Assembly: GCA_003202005.1 (NCBI GenBank)
Contig: QJJF01000004.1
Location: 124,001 to 188,000, forward strand
Reading direction: 5' to 3'
Length of the DNA: 64,000 nucleotides
Source: Williamsia faeni
GTDB taxonomy: Bacteria; Actinomycetota; Actinomycetes; Mycobacteriales; Mycobacteriaceae
The notes beneath the pieces are model-generated. The model was given only the letters and a program-made list of their open reading frames with translations. It had not been told where the DNA came from and did no database searches. Of the stretch, positions 42,697-50,564 are shown one piece after another (positions within the stretch are counted from its first letter, which is position 1; each line of letters starts with the position of its first letter). The position numbers and the translations under genes were made by a program.

Positions 42697-44387
42697 CCGG
42701 CGCAAAAGCGTCATCGGCGTCCGGCCCGCCCATCGACCCACGGCTGTGGCGCTATTCGCGGACGTCGCGCCGGTACCTGGTGCTGACGGTGCTGATGGCG
42801 GTCACACAGGTGATCTGTGTGATCGTCACCGCGGCGACGGTCGCCTCGATCCTGTCCGAGCTGATCGTGTCGCCGGATCGGCGAAGTCTGGATGCTCAGG
42901 CCTGGCACCTGTGGGCGTTGGCCGGGGCCATCGTCGTACGGGTGACCGCGGTGTATGTCCACGACCGGTACGCGCACCGGGCCAGTGCCGGGGTGATCTC
43001 AGATCTGCGCGGTGAAGCCCTTGCCGCGGTGTCGGATCCGTCACGAACACCGCCGCGAGAGTTGCTGACACGGCGCAATCGACTCGCGACGATACTCACG
43101 CACGGCCTCGACGCGCTGGGCCCGTATCTCACGGGCTACATCCCGGCGCTGTTGCTCTCGGTGGTTGCCATCCCGGTGCTGGTGGTGGTCATGGCGATGG
43201 CGGATCTGACGTCTGCCGTCATCGTTGTCGTGACACTGCCTCTCATCCCGATATTCATGATTCTGATCGGTCGATTGACCCGGGATCGAACGGCCAACCG
43301 ACTGACGGCGATGAGCCGCTTGTCTTCTCAGCTCCTCGATCTGATCGCGGGCATTCCCACCCTTCGTGCGCTGGGGCGCGAGCGCGAGCCGGCCGCCCGC
43401 GTCGGCGAACTCGGGCAGGCCCATCGGCGAAGCACAATGCAAGCCCTGCGGGTGGCGTTCTTGTCCGGTGCGGTACTCGAACTCCTTGCGACGCTGAGTG
43501 TCGCCTTGGTGGCCGTCAGCATCGGCCTGCGTCTGGTGCAGGGCGAAATGGGTCTCTACGGAGGTGTTCTCGCGCTGATCCTCGCGCCCGAGGTGTATCT
43601 GCCGCTACGGACGGCCGGCGCGCAGTTCCACGATTCGGAGGCTGGGACAGCCAGCGCGCGTGAGGTGTTCGAGATCATCGAGGGTGACTCGGTCAAACGA
43701 TCGGTGGGGAACCGGTCCGTCGCGGTAGCCGGAGCCAAGATCATGGTCGCCGGGCTGGGTGTGCACGGCCGTGACGGATGGGCGCCGCACGATCTGTCCG
43801 CGACCATCACGCCCGGACGACTGACGGTGCTCACCGGCCCGAATGGAGCCGGAAAGTCGACGGTCCTCTCAGCGATCCTGGGTCTGCAGTGGCCCCAGGA
43901 AGGGTCGGTCATCATCGGAGATGTTCCGGTTGCCGAGCTCGATCCGGCAACGCTGTGGGAGCAGGTGGCCTGGCTGCCCCAACATCCGGTGCTGGTTCCC
44001 GGAACAGTGGCCGAGAACTTCGAGATGACAGGGCCGGTGAGCCCGCGTGACCGCGATTTCGGCTGCCGGGCCAGTGGTTTCGACGCTGTCGTGTCCGGAC
44101 TGCCGGACGGCTGGCAGACGGTCCTGGGTAGCGGAGGTGTGGGACTGTCCGCCGGACAACGACAGCGCCTCGCCCTGGCCCGGGTACTGGCTTCGCCCGC
44201 ACCACTGTTGCTGCTGGACGAACCCACCACCCACCTCGATGCCGACGCCGAATTGGCAGTGGCAAGCGCGTTGCAATCGCGGGCCACGGCCGGCGATTCC
44301 GTCGTGGTGGTTGCGCACCGACCCGCGATGCTCGCTGTTGCCGACGACATCGTCGAAGTGGCCGGGGTGACATATGTCGAACACTGA
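42693..44387 (+). CDS. cydD: Thiol reductant ABC exporter subunit CydD
   Basis: Half-transporter of 564 residues: N-terminal six-helix membrane domain, C-terminal ATPase with Walker A TGPNGAGKST, signature LSAGQRQRLALARVL and Walker B LLLLDEPTTHLD. With CydC it exports glutathione/cysteine-type thiols (mycothiol precursors are possible in this group) needed for assembly of cytochrome bd. The GTG at 42693 overlaps the cydB stop; the longer open frame upstream is inside cydB and not used. It overlaps cydC by 14 nt. Confidence 0.94.
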
Positions 44388-46089
44388 CAACACTTCTGCG
44401 CATCGCGGGCTCCGGGGTGATCCGCTCTGGCGGGCATTGGGTCTGTTGGGGTTGCGCGGTGGGCCGGTCGCGCGATCGTTGTTGCTCGGAATCCTGGGCG
44501 CGGGTAGTGCTTTGGCCTTGGCGGCACTGTCGGCGTGGCTGATCACCAGGGCGTGGCAGATGCCGCCGGTTCTCTCGCTGTCGGTTGTGGTGACAGCGGT
44601 TCGGGCCCTGGGTATTTCCCGCGGACTGTTTCGATACCTCGAGCGACTCGCCACGCACGATCTGGCATTCGATGCGATGTCGACGGCGCGCAGTCGGCTC
44701 TATCTGGCGCTCGCCGGCGGCCCCGCCGGGTATTCCGTGGGACTGCGCCGCGGAGAGTTGTTGTCGCGGACGGGGACCGACGTCGACGAGATCGGGAATG
44801 CGCTCATCCGGGCGATCATCCCGATCGGCGTGTCGATTGTCGTATCCGGAGCGGCGGTGGCGATCATGGCGTTCGTCTCGCTGTCGGCGGCGCTGGTGCT
44901 GGCCATCGCGCTGCTGGTCAGTGGGGTGGTGGGCCCGTGGCTGGCGGTCCGGGGAGCGCAGATGGCTGCGCGAGCCGAGGCCGCAGCTCAGACCCGGAAT
45001 GCCGGCGCGATCATGACCCTGCTCGACCACGCCGCGGAACTGTCGGTGGCCGGGCGGCGTGACGCGCTGCTGGACGAGTCGCGAGCCGCCGAATCCGAAG
45101 CCACCGAGGCGGCCGATCGCGGTGCCACACAAGGCGCCTGGGCCAGTGCCGCGGTTCCGCTGGCAGTCGGGATATCGGTGTTGGCCGCCGCGCTGGTCGG
45201 GATCGGATTGGCAGACAGTGTCTCTCCGATGGCGTTGGGCGTGCTGATCCTGCTGCCCCTGAGCGCGTTCGAATCGACGGGGCCGATGACCGAGGCGGCG
45301 ATGCAACTTCAGCGAAGTCGCAATTCCGCTCGGCGGATCATGGCGATGATCGACCGTGCCGGTGACTTCCAAGAACCCCCGCACTCCGCGGCCGTGGGCA
45401 CCGGCCGGGACACCGTAATGGCCCGCGGTCTGCGCTGGGGGTGGCCCGGCGGTGAGGTGTTCGGCGGTGACGACGGCGTCGACCTCGACATCGAACCGGG
45501 ATCGCGGATCGCGATCGTCGGTCCGAGCGGGTGCGGAAAGTCGACGTTGTTGCTGACTCTGGCCGGGTTGTTGCCGCCGGTGGCGGGGACGGTCACGTGG
45601 CCCGCCAACAACGACGACACCATCCGCTACTTCGCCGAGGACGGCCATATCTTCACCACCAGCGTTCGCGAGAATCTGCTCGTCTCGAGGGGCGATGCCC
45701 CCGATGCGATGATCGCCGATGTGATCGACCGGGTCGGACTGGGCGAATGGGTCGCCGGGCTCCCGCAGGGCGTCGACACCCCGCTTGATGCCGGTGCCGA
45801 CTCGATCAGCGGCGGTCAGCGTCGTCGGTTGCTGCTTGCGCGAGCCCTGATCAATAAGGCGCCGATACTTCTGCTCGATGAGCCGGGGGAGAACCTCGAC
45901 CGCGCCGATTCCGATCGGTTGCAGCGTGAACTGCTCGACACAGCCCACGCGGTGCTGGTTGAGCCGGATCGAGCCGTGGTGGTGGTGACCCATCGTCTGC
46001 CGGTCGATCATCGTGCCGACTCGGTCATCGACCTGCGTCGAACTTTGCCCTCGGAAAAACCGGTTGCCGACGCCCGCAACCGGGAGTAG
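44374..46089 (+). CDS. cydC: Thiol reductant ABC exporter subunit CydC
   Basis: Second half of the heterodimeric CydDC exporter, 571 residues: about six membrane helices, then an ATPase with Walker [10 protein letters not shown], signature ISGGQRRRLLLARAL and Walker B ILLLDEPGENLD. The ATPase region appears somewhat divergent from CydD, as is usual in this asymmetric pair. The start ATG 44374 overlaps cydD. The stop is followed after 18 bp by an unusual strong Shine-Dalgarno and a structured region. Confidence 0.94.
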   Translation: MSNTDNTSAHRGLRGDPLWRALGLLGLRGGPVARSLLLGILGAGSALALAALSAWLITRAWQMPPVLSLSVVVTAVRALGISRGLFRYLERLATHDLAFDAMSTARSRLYLALAGGPAGYSVGLRRGELLSRTGTDVDEIGNALIRAIIPIGVSIVVSGAAVAIMAFVSLSAALVLAIALLVSGVVGPWLAVRGAQMAARAEAAAQTRNAGAIMTLLDHAAELSVAGRRDALLDESRAAESEATEAADRGATQGAWASAAVPLAVGISVLAAALVGIGLADSVSPMALGVLILLPLSAFESTGPMTEAAMQLQRSRNSARRIMAMIDRAGDFQEPPHSAAVGTGRDTVMARGLRWGWPGGEVFGGDDGVDLDIEPGSRIAIVGPSGCGKSTLLLTLAGLLPPVAGTVTWPANNDDTIRYFAEDGHIFTTSVRENLLVSRGDAPDAMIADVIDRVGLGEWVAGLPQGVDTPLDAGADSISGGQRRRLLLARALINKAPILLLDEPGENLDRADSDRLQRELLDTAHAVLVEPDRAVVVVTHRLPVDHRADSVIDLRRTLPSEKPVADARNRE

Positions 46090-46107
46090 CTTCGTCCGTA
46101 CACGAGG

Positions 46108-46160
46108 AAGGAGGTGGTCTGAAATTGATTTCTAGGACACGTGAGGTGACCATCAGCTAA
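46108..46160 (+). CDS. Micro-ORF of 11 codons with a near-ideal Shine-Dalgarno
   Basis: AAGGAGGTG (46108-46116) is complementary to the 16S rRNA 3' end over nine bases and stands 8 nt before TTG 46125, which opens a frame reading MISRTREVTIS and stopping at TAA 46158-46160. The CDS proper is 46125-46160. The ribosome-binding site is much stronger than those of the surrounding genes. It is downstream of cydC and directly upstream of a highly structured segment, so it may be a leader peptide or sensor rather than a functional protein. The assignment is tentative. Confidence 0.45.
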
Positions 46161-46164
46161 CCGG

Positions 46165-46290
46165 CCGATTGGTGGATTACCTTGTACCCCAATCGGTATC
46201 AAGCTGAATCCACGTTGGTCACCGGACCCCCGTACCTTTCCGGCCTCGTCCTGGCCGGATACCCGCTGTCTTGCGGGTGGTGCGGGGGTC
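46165..46290 (+). ncRNA. Candidate structured RNA: hairpin plus three-way junction
   Basis: A first hairpin pairs CCGATTGG (46165-46172) with CCAATCGG (46189-46196). A second domain is closed by 12 pairs between 46225-46236 (GACCCCCGTACC) and 46279-46290 (GGTGCGGGGGTC, one G-U), enclosing two perfect hairpins: CCGGCC/GGCCGG (46240-46258) and CCCGC/GCGGG (46262-46277). This is a well-formed three-way junction. It matches no RNA family that I can name. It may be the terminator of cydABDC, a cis-regulator of the downstream ASCH gene, or an sRNA. Confidence 0.5.
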
Positions 46291-46308
46291 TGCCCCGTTC
46301 GACGGTGT

Positions 46309-46348
46309 TAGATTCGCTTCCATGAAGCCGCACAGGTCGAGCCCGTGA
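46309..46348 (+). promoter_or_regulatory. Leaderless promoter with 8-codon uORF before the ASCH gene
   Basis: TAGATT (46309-46314) fits the -10 consensus and stands 7 nt before ATG 46322. That ATG opens MKPHRSSP, whose TGA (46346-46348) overlaps the GTG start (46345) of the ASCH-domain gene. A leaderless uORF coupled to the main gene by a GTGA overlap is the simplest reading. Confidence 0.4.
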
Positions 46349-46932
46349 TCCTCCCGGTGGCCATTGCTGCGGGCGTAGAAAACGGAACCGTGTCGTTGGC
46401 CTTTCGGCGATGGAAGGTCGCGCGTGTGAAGACCGGCGAGGTGTTCATCAGTCCGGCCGGGCTGATCCGGATCACTGCCGTCGACGAAATAGGTCCGGAC
46501 GCCATCACCGGCGAGGAGGCGGGGCTGGCGGGCGAGAAATCCGTGGCCGCGCTACGAAAACGATTCCGCGGCAACGACACCGATCCGGTCTTTCGGATCG
46601 CCCTGGAATGGGCGGGTCCGGACCCTCGCATCGCGCTCAGAACAGATGACCATCTGAGCCCGGAGGACGTCGCCGAGATCGCGACTCGACTGGATCGGTT
46701 CGATGTTCGCAGTCCGTCCGGACCGTGGACTCGCGACACCCTTGGGCTGATCGAACGGAATCCGGGTCGACGTGCCATCGAACTCGCGGAAATGGTTGGA
46801 CGAGAAAAGGATCCGTTCAAACTCGACGTTCGCAAGTTGAAGAACCTCGGCCTCACGCACAGTCTCCCGGTCGGTTACGAACTGTCCGAGCGGGGTCGTG
46901 CATTCCTTGTTACCGAGCGAGATCAGGACTGA
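46345..46932 (+). CDS. ASCH/PUA-like domain protein with C-terminal winged helix
   Basis: Protein of 195 residues. The N-terminal ~75 residues (NGTVSLAFRRWKVARVKTG, then GLIRITAVDEIG) resemble ASCH/PUA-like RNA-binding domains found as stand-alone proteins in actinobacteria; the rest (GPWTRDTLGLIERNPGRRAIELAEMVG ... SERGRAFL) looks like a winged helix. A combined RNA-binding and DNA-binding role is possible. The function is unknown. The GTG at 46345 is likely reached by translational coupling from the tiny uORF. The 3' end overlaps the convergent HxlR gene by 10 bp. Confidence 0.7.
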   Translation: MILPVAIAAGVENGTVSLAFRRWKVARVKTGEVFISPAGLIRITAVDEIGPDAITGEEAGLAGEKSVAALRKRFRGNDTDPVFRIALEWAGPDPRIALRTDDHLSPEDVAEIATRLDRFDVRSPSGPWTRDTLGLIERNPGRRAIELAEMVGREKDPFKLDVRKLKNLGLTHSLPVGYELSERGRAFLVTERDQD

Positions 46933-47294
46933 CGGTCGGCAGCTTCACGGGCCGCGACGATGTGCCGGCTGTTCGTCTCCGACCACTGGCGCAGCGCGTC
47001 CACCGGACCCATCAACGAGATGCCGAGACCAGTCAATTGGTATTCCACCCGGGGTGGAATCTCCGGGTAGACCGTGCGGAGGACCAGCCCGTCGTGCTCC
47101 AGTCCGCGCAGCGTCTGCGTCAGCACCTTCGGGGTCACCACACCGATCATCTCGCGCAGCGCTGTGAACCGAACCGGTCCGCGACGCAAAGCGATGAGGA
47201 CGAGCAGAGTCCAGCGCTCTCCGAGACGCTCCACAACCATGCGACTCGGGCAGTTCGGCTTGAGCACATCCCCGGTGGCCTCGATGCTTTCCAT
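46923..47294 (-). CDS. HxlR-family transcriptional regulator
   Basis: Winged-helix regulator of 123 residues with the HxlR pattern: NCPSRMVVERLGERWTLLVL (the N-terminal Cys often senses electrophiles or disulfide stress), FTALREMIGVVTPKVLTQTLRGLEHDGLV and the wing RTVYPEIPPRVEYQLT. The start is placed at MESIEATG (47294). It is divergent from an NAD-dependent epimerase-like gene, which it probably represses through the palindrome at 47322-47340, as is typical for HxlR/YodB regulators next to oxidoreductases. Confidence 0.9.
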   Translation of the reverse strand: MESIEATGDVLKPNCPSRMVVERLGERWTLLVLIALRRGPVRFTALREMIGVVTPKVLTQTLRGLEHDGLVLRTVYPEIPPRVEYQLTGLGISLMGPVDALRQWSETNSRHIVAAREAADRQS

Positions 47295-47321
47295 CGGGTA
47301 AGTATGGCACGTTGAAGTCAC

Positions 47322-47340
47322 CAGTATCTCGCGGATACTG
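47322..47340. promoter_or_regulatory. HxlR operator candidate
   Basis: CAGTATC-TCGCG-GATACTG, a perfect 7-bp inverted repeat between the divergent HxlR and SDR genes; a further AGTAT half-site lies at 47301-47305. HxlR regulators bind GTA-N-TAC-like palindromes. Confidence 0.55.
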
Positions 47341-47382
47341 TCCTGATCACAGGGCAATAAACAACCGACAAGAGGTGCTGAC

Positions 47383-48261
47383 ATGAAGATTCTGCTGACT
47401 GGCGCGACCGGCTACATCGGGGGAGCGGTCCTCGACGAATTGATCGCCCAGGGCATGGCTGTGACTGCGCTGGTGCGCTCGGCGGAGGCTGCCGCCGCCG
47501 TGCGGCGGCGAGGTGCTGACGCGCAGATCGTCGACCTGTTCGACGTTGCCAGGGTGCGGGACCTTCTCTCTGACGTCGACGGGGCCATCCACACCGCGAG
47601 CCCGGGCGACGCCACCAGCGGCGCACTCGACGCGGCGGTGATCGATGCCGTGATCGCCGCGTTCGCCGGGACCGGAAAGGCATACATCCACACCAGCGGT
47701 GTTTGGCTGTGGGGCTCGAGCGCAGCCATCGTGGACGATTCTCCGCTCGACCCCCCGGCCATCGTCGCTTGGCGGGTGGCGCAGGAACGCCGGCTGCTCG
47801 ACGGGGCGGTGGCCGCCACGATCGTGGCACCAGGAATTGTGTACGGCGAAGGTGGCGGCATCCCGAACGTCATCGTCGACGCCCCCGGTGCCGGTTCGGG
47901 GCAGGTGTCGCTCGTCGGTGACGGTTCTGCGCATTGGGGGCTGGTTCACGTCCGGGACCTCGCGCAACTGTATGTTCTTGCGCTGCAGGGCAATCCGGGC
48001 GGAAGGTTGATCGGGGTCAGCCACACCGCGTCCGTGGCCGAGCTTCATCGGGCCGCACACCCCGGGGCGACGCTGATCCCGACGACCGTAGAGGACACCA
48101 GGTCACGCCTTGGGGCCGCGTTCGCGGACGCGTTGCTCCTCGATCAGGTGGTCGGCGAGCCCTTGCGCGCGTCAGAGCTGGGTTGGCAGCCTAACCGGGC
48201 GGTGCTGCGGGACGAGTTGTCGGCGGGCTACCGGGCTGCGGCGGACGTTCAGCCGGCGTAG
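47383..48261 (+). CDS. NAD(P)-dependent epimerase/reductase-like protein (SDR)
   Basis: Atypical/extended SDR of 292 residues with cofactor loop [14 protein letters not shown]. The YxxxK catalytic motif is absent at the usual place; the sequence there reads [15 protein letters not shown], so the protein may be an NmrA-like sensor or use another mechanism. It is divergent from HxlR, which suggests induction by electrophiles or redox stress. The 3' end overlaps the nitrobindin gene by 13 bp (convergent). Confidence 0.82.
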   Translation: MKILLTGATGYIGGAVLDELIAQGMAVTALVRSAEAAAAVRRRGADAQIVDLFDVARVRDLLSDVDGAIHTASPGDATSGALDAAVIDAVIAAFAGTGKAYIHTSGVWLWGSSAAIVDDSPLDPPAIVAWRVAQERRLLDGAVAATIVAPGIVYGEGGGIPNVIVDAPGAGSGQVSLVGDGSAHWGLVHVRDLAQLYVLALQGNPGGRLIGVSHTASVAELHRAAHPGATLIPTTVEDTRSRLGAAFADALLLDQVVGEPLRASELGWQPNRAVLRDELSAGYRAAADVQPA

Positions 48262-48863
48262 CGGCTGAGCTTGGCAGATGCGCGGGGCACCAGATCGCCG
48301 TCGCTGTCGACGCGTTCTTCGACGTACGCGAGGTCGCCGTCCTCGACGAGACCATAGAGACGTTTGGCGCCTCCGGCCTTGATACCGGACGCGGATTTGA
48401 TCACCACATCGGTGGCCAACTCCCAGCTCGTCTGGTTCAGGGGGTTGCCGTAGAAGAGCTCGATCCAGCCCTCGGCATGGGTGAGAAGAAGCTCGATGAC
48501 GTCATCGTCACCGATCCGCCAGAAGCCGGTCTCGCGGAAGTCGGGCCGGACCGCGTCTCCCTCCTCGCCGATGACCCACGAGCGGGACTGCCAGTTGAGG
48601 TAGTCCTGGCCGTCGTGGCTGATGATCAGCTGCTGGCCGAAACGGTAATCACCGGTCTCCGGGTGATTGCCTTCGCCTTCACCGCGCCAGACCCCGACCA
48701 ACGGCAATAACGCCAGCAGCCCCGGATGTAGATCCGGACCCTGGCGGAGGTTGGCGGTGTCGTCGGGCAGCGGCAAGTCAGGCAGCGCCGGAATGTTCCG
48801 GCTGCCGGTTTCCTGGGCCTTGATGGCGGCCTGATTGACCGCCTCGTTGCCGGAACGGGTCAC
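48249..48863 (-). CDS. Nitrobindin-family heme protein (FABP-like, DUF1794)
   Basis: Beta-barrel heme protein of 204 residues. The motif [17 protein letters not shown] identifies the nitrobindin/THAP4 family; mycobacterial members (Rv0813c, Rv2717c) bind ferric heme and can isomerise peroxynitrite to nitrate. The proximal His should be in the C-terminal part, but its identity is not certain by eye. The first ~50 residues are a variable extension. The GTG start overlaps the stop of a 32-codon membrane microprotein gene (GTGA), and the neighbour is sseC, as at Rv0813c-Rv0814c. Confidence 0.88.
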   Translation of the reverse strand: MTRSGNEAVNQAAIKAQETGSRNIPALPDLPLPDDTANLRQGPDLHPGLLALLPLVGVWRGEGEGNHPETGDYRFGQQLIISHDGQDYLNWQSRSWVIGEEGDAVRPDFRETGFWRIGDDDVIELLLTHAEGWIELFYGNPLNQTSWELATDVVIKSASGIKAGGAKRLYGLVEDGDLAYVEERVDSDGDLVPRASAKLSRYAG

Positions 48864-48958
48864 GATTCGTCAGTGACCAGCCGGTAGAGAACGTAAAGAC
48901 CGAACCAGACGATCAGAACGCTCGCCAGTACCAACAAAACCTCGAAGAATGTGACCAC
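48860..48958 (-). CDS. 32-residue single-span membrane microprotein
   Basis: Short gene starting GTG 48958 and coding [28 protein letters not shown] and TDES before TGA 48860-48862. About 24 hydrophobic residues form one membrane helix with an acidic C-terminal tail, probably in the cytoplasm or periplasm by the positive-inside Arg. The stop overlaps the GTG of the nitrobindin gene by 4 nt, strongly supporting translation. TAGAAT at 48965-48970 is 6 nt before the GTG, so the mRNA is probably leaderless. The function is unknown; it may be a membrane anchor or partner for the heme protein (guess). Confidence 0.65.
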   Translation of the reverse strand: MVTFFEVLLVLASVLIVWFGLYVLYRLVTDES

Positions 48959-48964
48959 CTGAGT

Positions 48965-48970
48965 ATTCTA
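48965..48970 (-). promoter_or_regulatory. Leaderless -10 box of the microprotein-nitrobindin operon
   Basis: On the minus strand TAGAAT (TANNNT) stands 6 nt before GTG 48958, with no Shine-Dalgarno between. Confidence 0.5.
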
Positions 48971-49039
48971 ACGCCCCCCGAAACGACCGTGCGTGTGGGG
49001 ATTCCCTCACTTTTGATTGTCGGGAGTGGGTGGAAAGAG

Positions 49040-49079
49040 CGAAGGCCCGGTCCACCTCGAAAGGTGAACCGGGCCTTCG
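49040..49079. terminator. Terminator hairpin of cysA2-sseC
   Basis: Arms 49040-49057 and 49062-49079 pair over 18 positions with one mismatch and a CGAA tetraloop (left arm starts CGAAGGCCCGG). It lies 14 bp after the sseC stop on the minus strand. Confidence 0.7.
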
Positions 49080-49093
49080 TAGAGCTGTAGGTC

Positions 49094-49399
49094 TTACTTG
49101 CTGACGGTCACGTTCTGCTCGTGCACGCCGGCACCTTCCGGCTTCACGGTGACGTCACCGTTGCCGGTGGACGACAGCGCACGCAGCGTCCAGGTTCCGG
49201 GGGCGGCGAAGAAGCGGAAGTCGCCGGTACCGCTGGCAACAACCTCGGCGGTGAACTCGCCGGTTCCGTCGAGCAGACGCACAAAAGCGCCGGCCACCGG
49301 GTTGCCGTCGGTGTCGAGCACCTGACCGGTCAACACGGTCTCTTTTTCGGTATCAACACCGGCGGGCAGATTCTGACCCTGTTTAGGCGCAGCACACAT
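49094..49399 (-). CDS. sseC: SseC-like DUF1416 protein
   Basis: Protein of 101 residues corresponding to Rv0814c (SseC2) of M. tuberculosis. It starts MCAAPKQGQNLPAGVD and has a single Ig-like/carboxypeptidase-regulatory-type beta fold (VLTGQVLDTDGNPVAGAFVRLLDGTGEFT). It always accompanies the thiosulfate sulfurtransferase gene, so a role as a partner in sulfane-sulfur transfer is assumed but unproven. The only cysteine is Cys2. It starts 3 bp after the cysA2 stop; both are controlled by the Cys-rich leader upstream. Confidence 0.9.
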   Translation of the reverse strand: MCAAPKQGQNLPAGVDTEKETVLTGQVLDTDGNPVAGAFVRLLDGTGEFTAEVVASGTGDFRFFAAPGTWTLRALSSTGNGDVTVKPEGAGVHEQNVTVSK

Positions 49400-49401
49400 G
49401 A

Positions 49402-50241
49402 TTACTTGCTCTCTCCCAGTTCGATCGGGGCGGCGACAAGTGAGCCGTATTCGACCCAGCTGCCGTCGTAGTTCTTGACATTCTTCTTGCCGAGGATCTG
49501 ATCGAGCACAAACCAGGTGTGGCTTGAGCGCTCACCGATACGGCAGTAAGCGATGGTTTCCTTGCTCTCGTCGAATCCCTTGTCGGCGTACAGCTTTGCC
49601 AGGTCTTCGTCGGACTTGAAGGTGCCGTCCTCGTTGGCGGTGGTGCTCCACGGGATGTTGATGGCTCCGGGGATGTGACCCTTCTGCTGAGCCTGCTCCT
49701 GCGGGAGGTGGGCCGGTGCGAGGATCTTGCCCGAGAACTCGTCGGGGCTACGCACGTCAACAAGGTTCTTGTTGCCGATGGCGTTGATGACCTCGTCGCG
49801 GAATGCACGGATGCTGGTATCGGGTGCCTCGGCCTTGTAAGTGGCGGCCGGCAGGGTGACCTCGTCCTTGGACAGCTCGCGGCCGTCGAGTTCCCACTTC
49901 TTGCGGCCGCCGTCGATCAGCTTGACGTCCTCGTGGCCGTACAGCTTGAAGTACCAGTACGCGTATGCGGCGAACCAGTTGTTGTTGCCGCCGTAGAGGA
50001 CAACGGTGTCGTCGTTGGAAACGCCCTTGGCCGACAGGAGTGCGGAGAACTTCTCCTGGTCGAGGAAGTCGCGACGAACGCCGTCCTGCAGGTCCTTGCG
50101 CCAGTCCAGACGGATGGCGCCTTCGATGTGGCCACCTTCGTAGGCCGAGGTGTCTTCGTCGACCTCGATGAAGACGGTCTTGTCGGCCTTCAGGTTCTGC
50201 TCAGCCCAATCGGCGCTGACCAGGACATCGGAGCGAGCCAT
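49402..50241 (-). CDS. cysA2: Thiosulfate sulfurtransferase (CysA2, rhodanese)
   Basis: Tandem-domain rhodanese of 279 residues. The N-terminal inactive domain starts MARSDVLVSADWAEQNLK; the C-terminal domain holds the active-site loop AYCRIGERSSHTWF, where Cys forms the persulfide. It moves sulfane sulfur from thiosulfate (or 3-mercaptopyruvate) to acceptors and in mycobacteria is linked to MoeZ/molybdopterin and thiocarboxylation. ATG 50241 has AAAGGA 5 nt upstream. A cysteine-rich leaderless uORF and a stem-loop lie 130-250 bp upstream, implying regulation by cysteine supply. Confidence 0.94.
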   Translation of the reverse strand: MARSDVLVSADWAEQNLKADKTVFIEVDEDTSAYEGGHIEGAIRLDWRKDLQDGVRRDFLDQEKFSALLSAKGVSNDDTVVLYGGNNNWFAAYAYWYFKLYGHEDVKLIDGGRKKWELDGRELSKDEVTLPAATYKAEAPDTSIRAFRDEVINAIGNKNLVDVRSPDEFSGKILAPAHLPQEQAQQKGHIPGAINIPWSTTANEDGTFKSDEDLAKLYADKGFDESKETIAYCRIGERSSHTWFVLDQILGKKNVKNYDGSWVEYGSLVAAPIELGESK

Positions 50242-50370
50242 GGTTTTCCTTTCGTAGGGGGTATTGCGTTCAGGGTTTGTGCGGTGATCGAGACAGATCG
50301 GGAATTGCTGGGTGACGTGAGGTGATCGCCTTGGACAAAGCAGTGGGCTGGCCAAGGGGCACGCCGGCAT

Positions 50371-50400
50371 ACGGGCACAGAAAGACTGTGTAAAGCCCGT
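50371..50400 (-). promoter_or_regulatory. Attenuator-like stem-loop after the leader peptide
   Basis: Read on + the sequence is ACGGG-CACAG-AAAGA-CTGTG-TAAAG-CCCGT: outer 5-bp and inner 5-bp pairs with a 5-nt bulge. It begins 3 nt after the stop of the CCC leader peptide, so ribosome position on the leader could influence its folding. Confidence 0.55.
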
Positions 50401-50403
50401 TGA

Positions 50404-50490
50404 CTACCGGCTCAGACAGCAACAGTTGGCGATACGACAGAAGTCGATCGCCCGGCGACGTGTGAGCATCAACTCACGGCCCAGTTGCAT
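50404..50490 (-). CDS. Polycysteine leader peptide of cysA2-sseC
   Basis: A 28-codon frame starting ATG 50490 and ending IDFCRIANCCCLSR at TAG 50404-50406. Three consecutive Cys codons (TGT TGC TGT), plus one more Cys seven residues earlier, lie just before the stop. The start is 7 nt after a TAGTCT -10 box, so the RNA is probably leaderless. This is the arrangement described in mycobacteria for the small ORF upstream of the cysA2 operon, where ribosome stalling at Cys codons senses cysteine shortage. An internal ATG at 50469 would give 21 residues with the same tail. Confidence 0.8.
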   Translation of the reverse strand: MQLGRELMLTRRRAIDFCRIANCCCLSR

Positions 50491-50497
50491 GAGCGCC

Positions 50498-50503
50498 AGA
50501 CTA
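50498..50503 (-). promoter_or_regulatory. Leaderless -10 box of the cysA2 leader
   Basis: TAGTCT on the minus strand fits TANNNT and is 7 nt before ATG 50490, placing the transcript 5' end at the leader-peptide start codon. Confidence 0.55.
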
Positions 50504-50522
50504 CCGCAGACATCCGGGGATG

Positions 50523-50564
50523 TTTCAAGGCCCTTGCCAGGGGGTTTTTCAAGGCCCTTGCCAG
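50523..50564. repeat. 24-bp-period tandem repeat over the lmeA-like stop codon
   Basis: TTTCAAGGCCCTTGCCAG occurs at 50523-50540 and again at 50547-50564. On the minus strand the second copy codes the last residues (WQGP, stop) of the LmeA-like protein; the first repeats the same codons and stop 24 nt later. It looks like a recent small tandem duplication. Confidence 0.7.

Noticed and set aside
43912-46011. A 699-codon minus-strand frame opposite cydD/cydC
   Set aside because: It has no ribosome-binding site or recognisable motif; cydD and cydC are well supported on the other strand.
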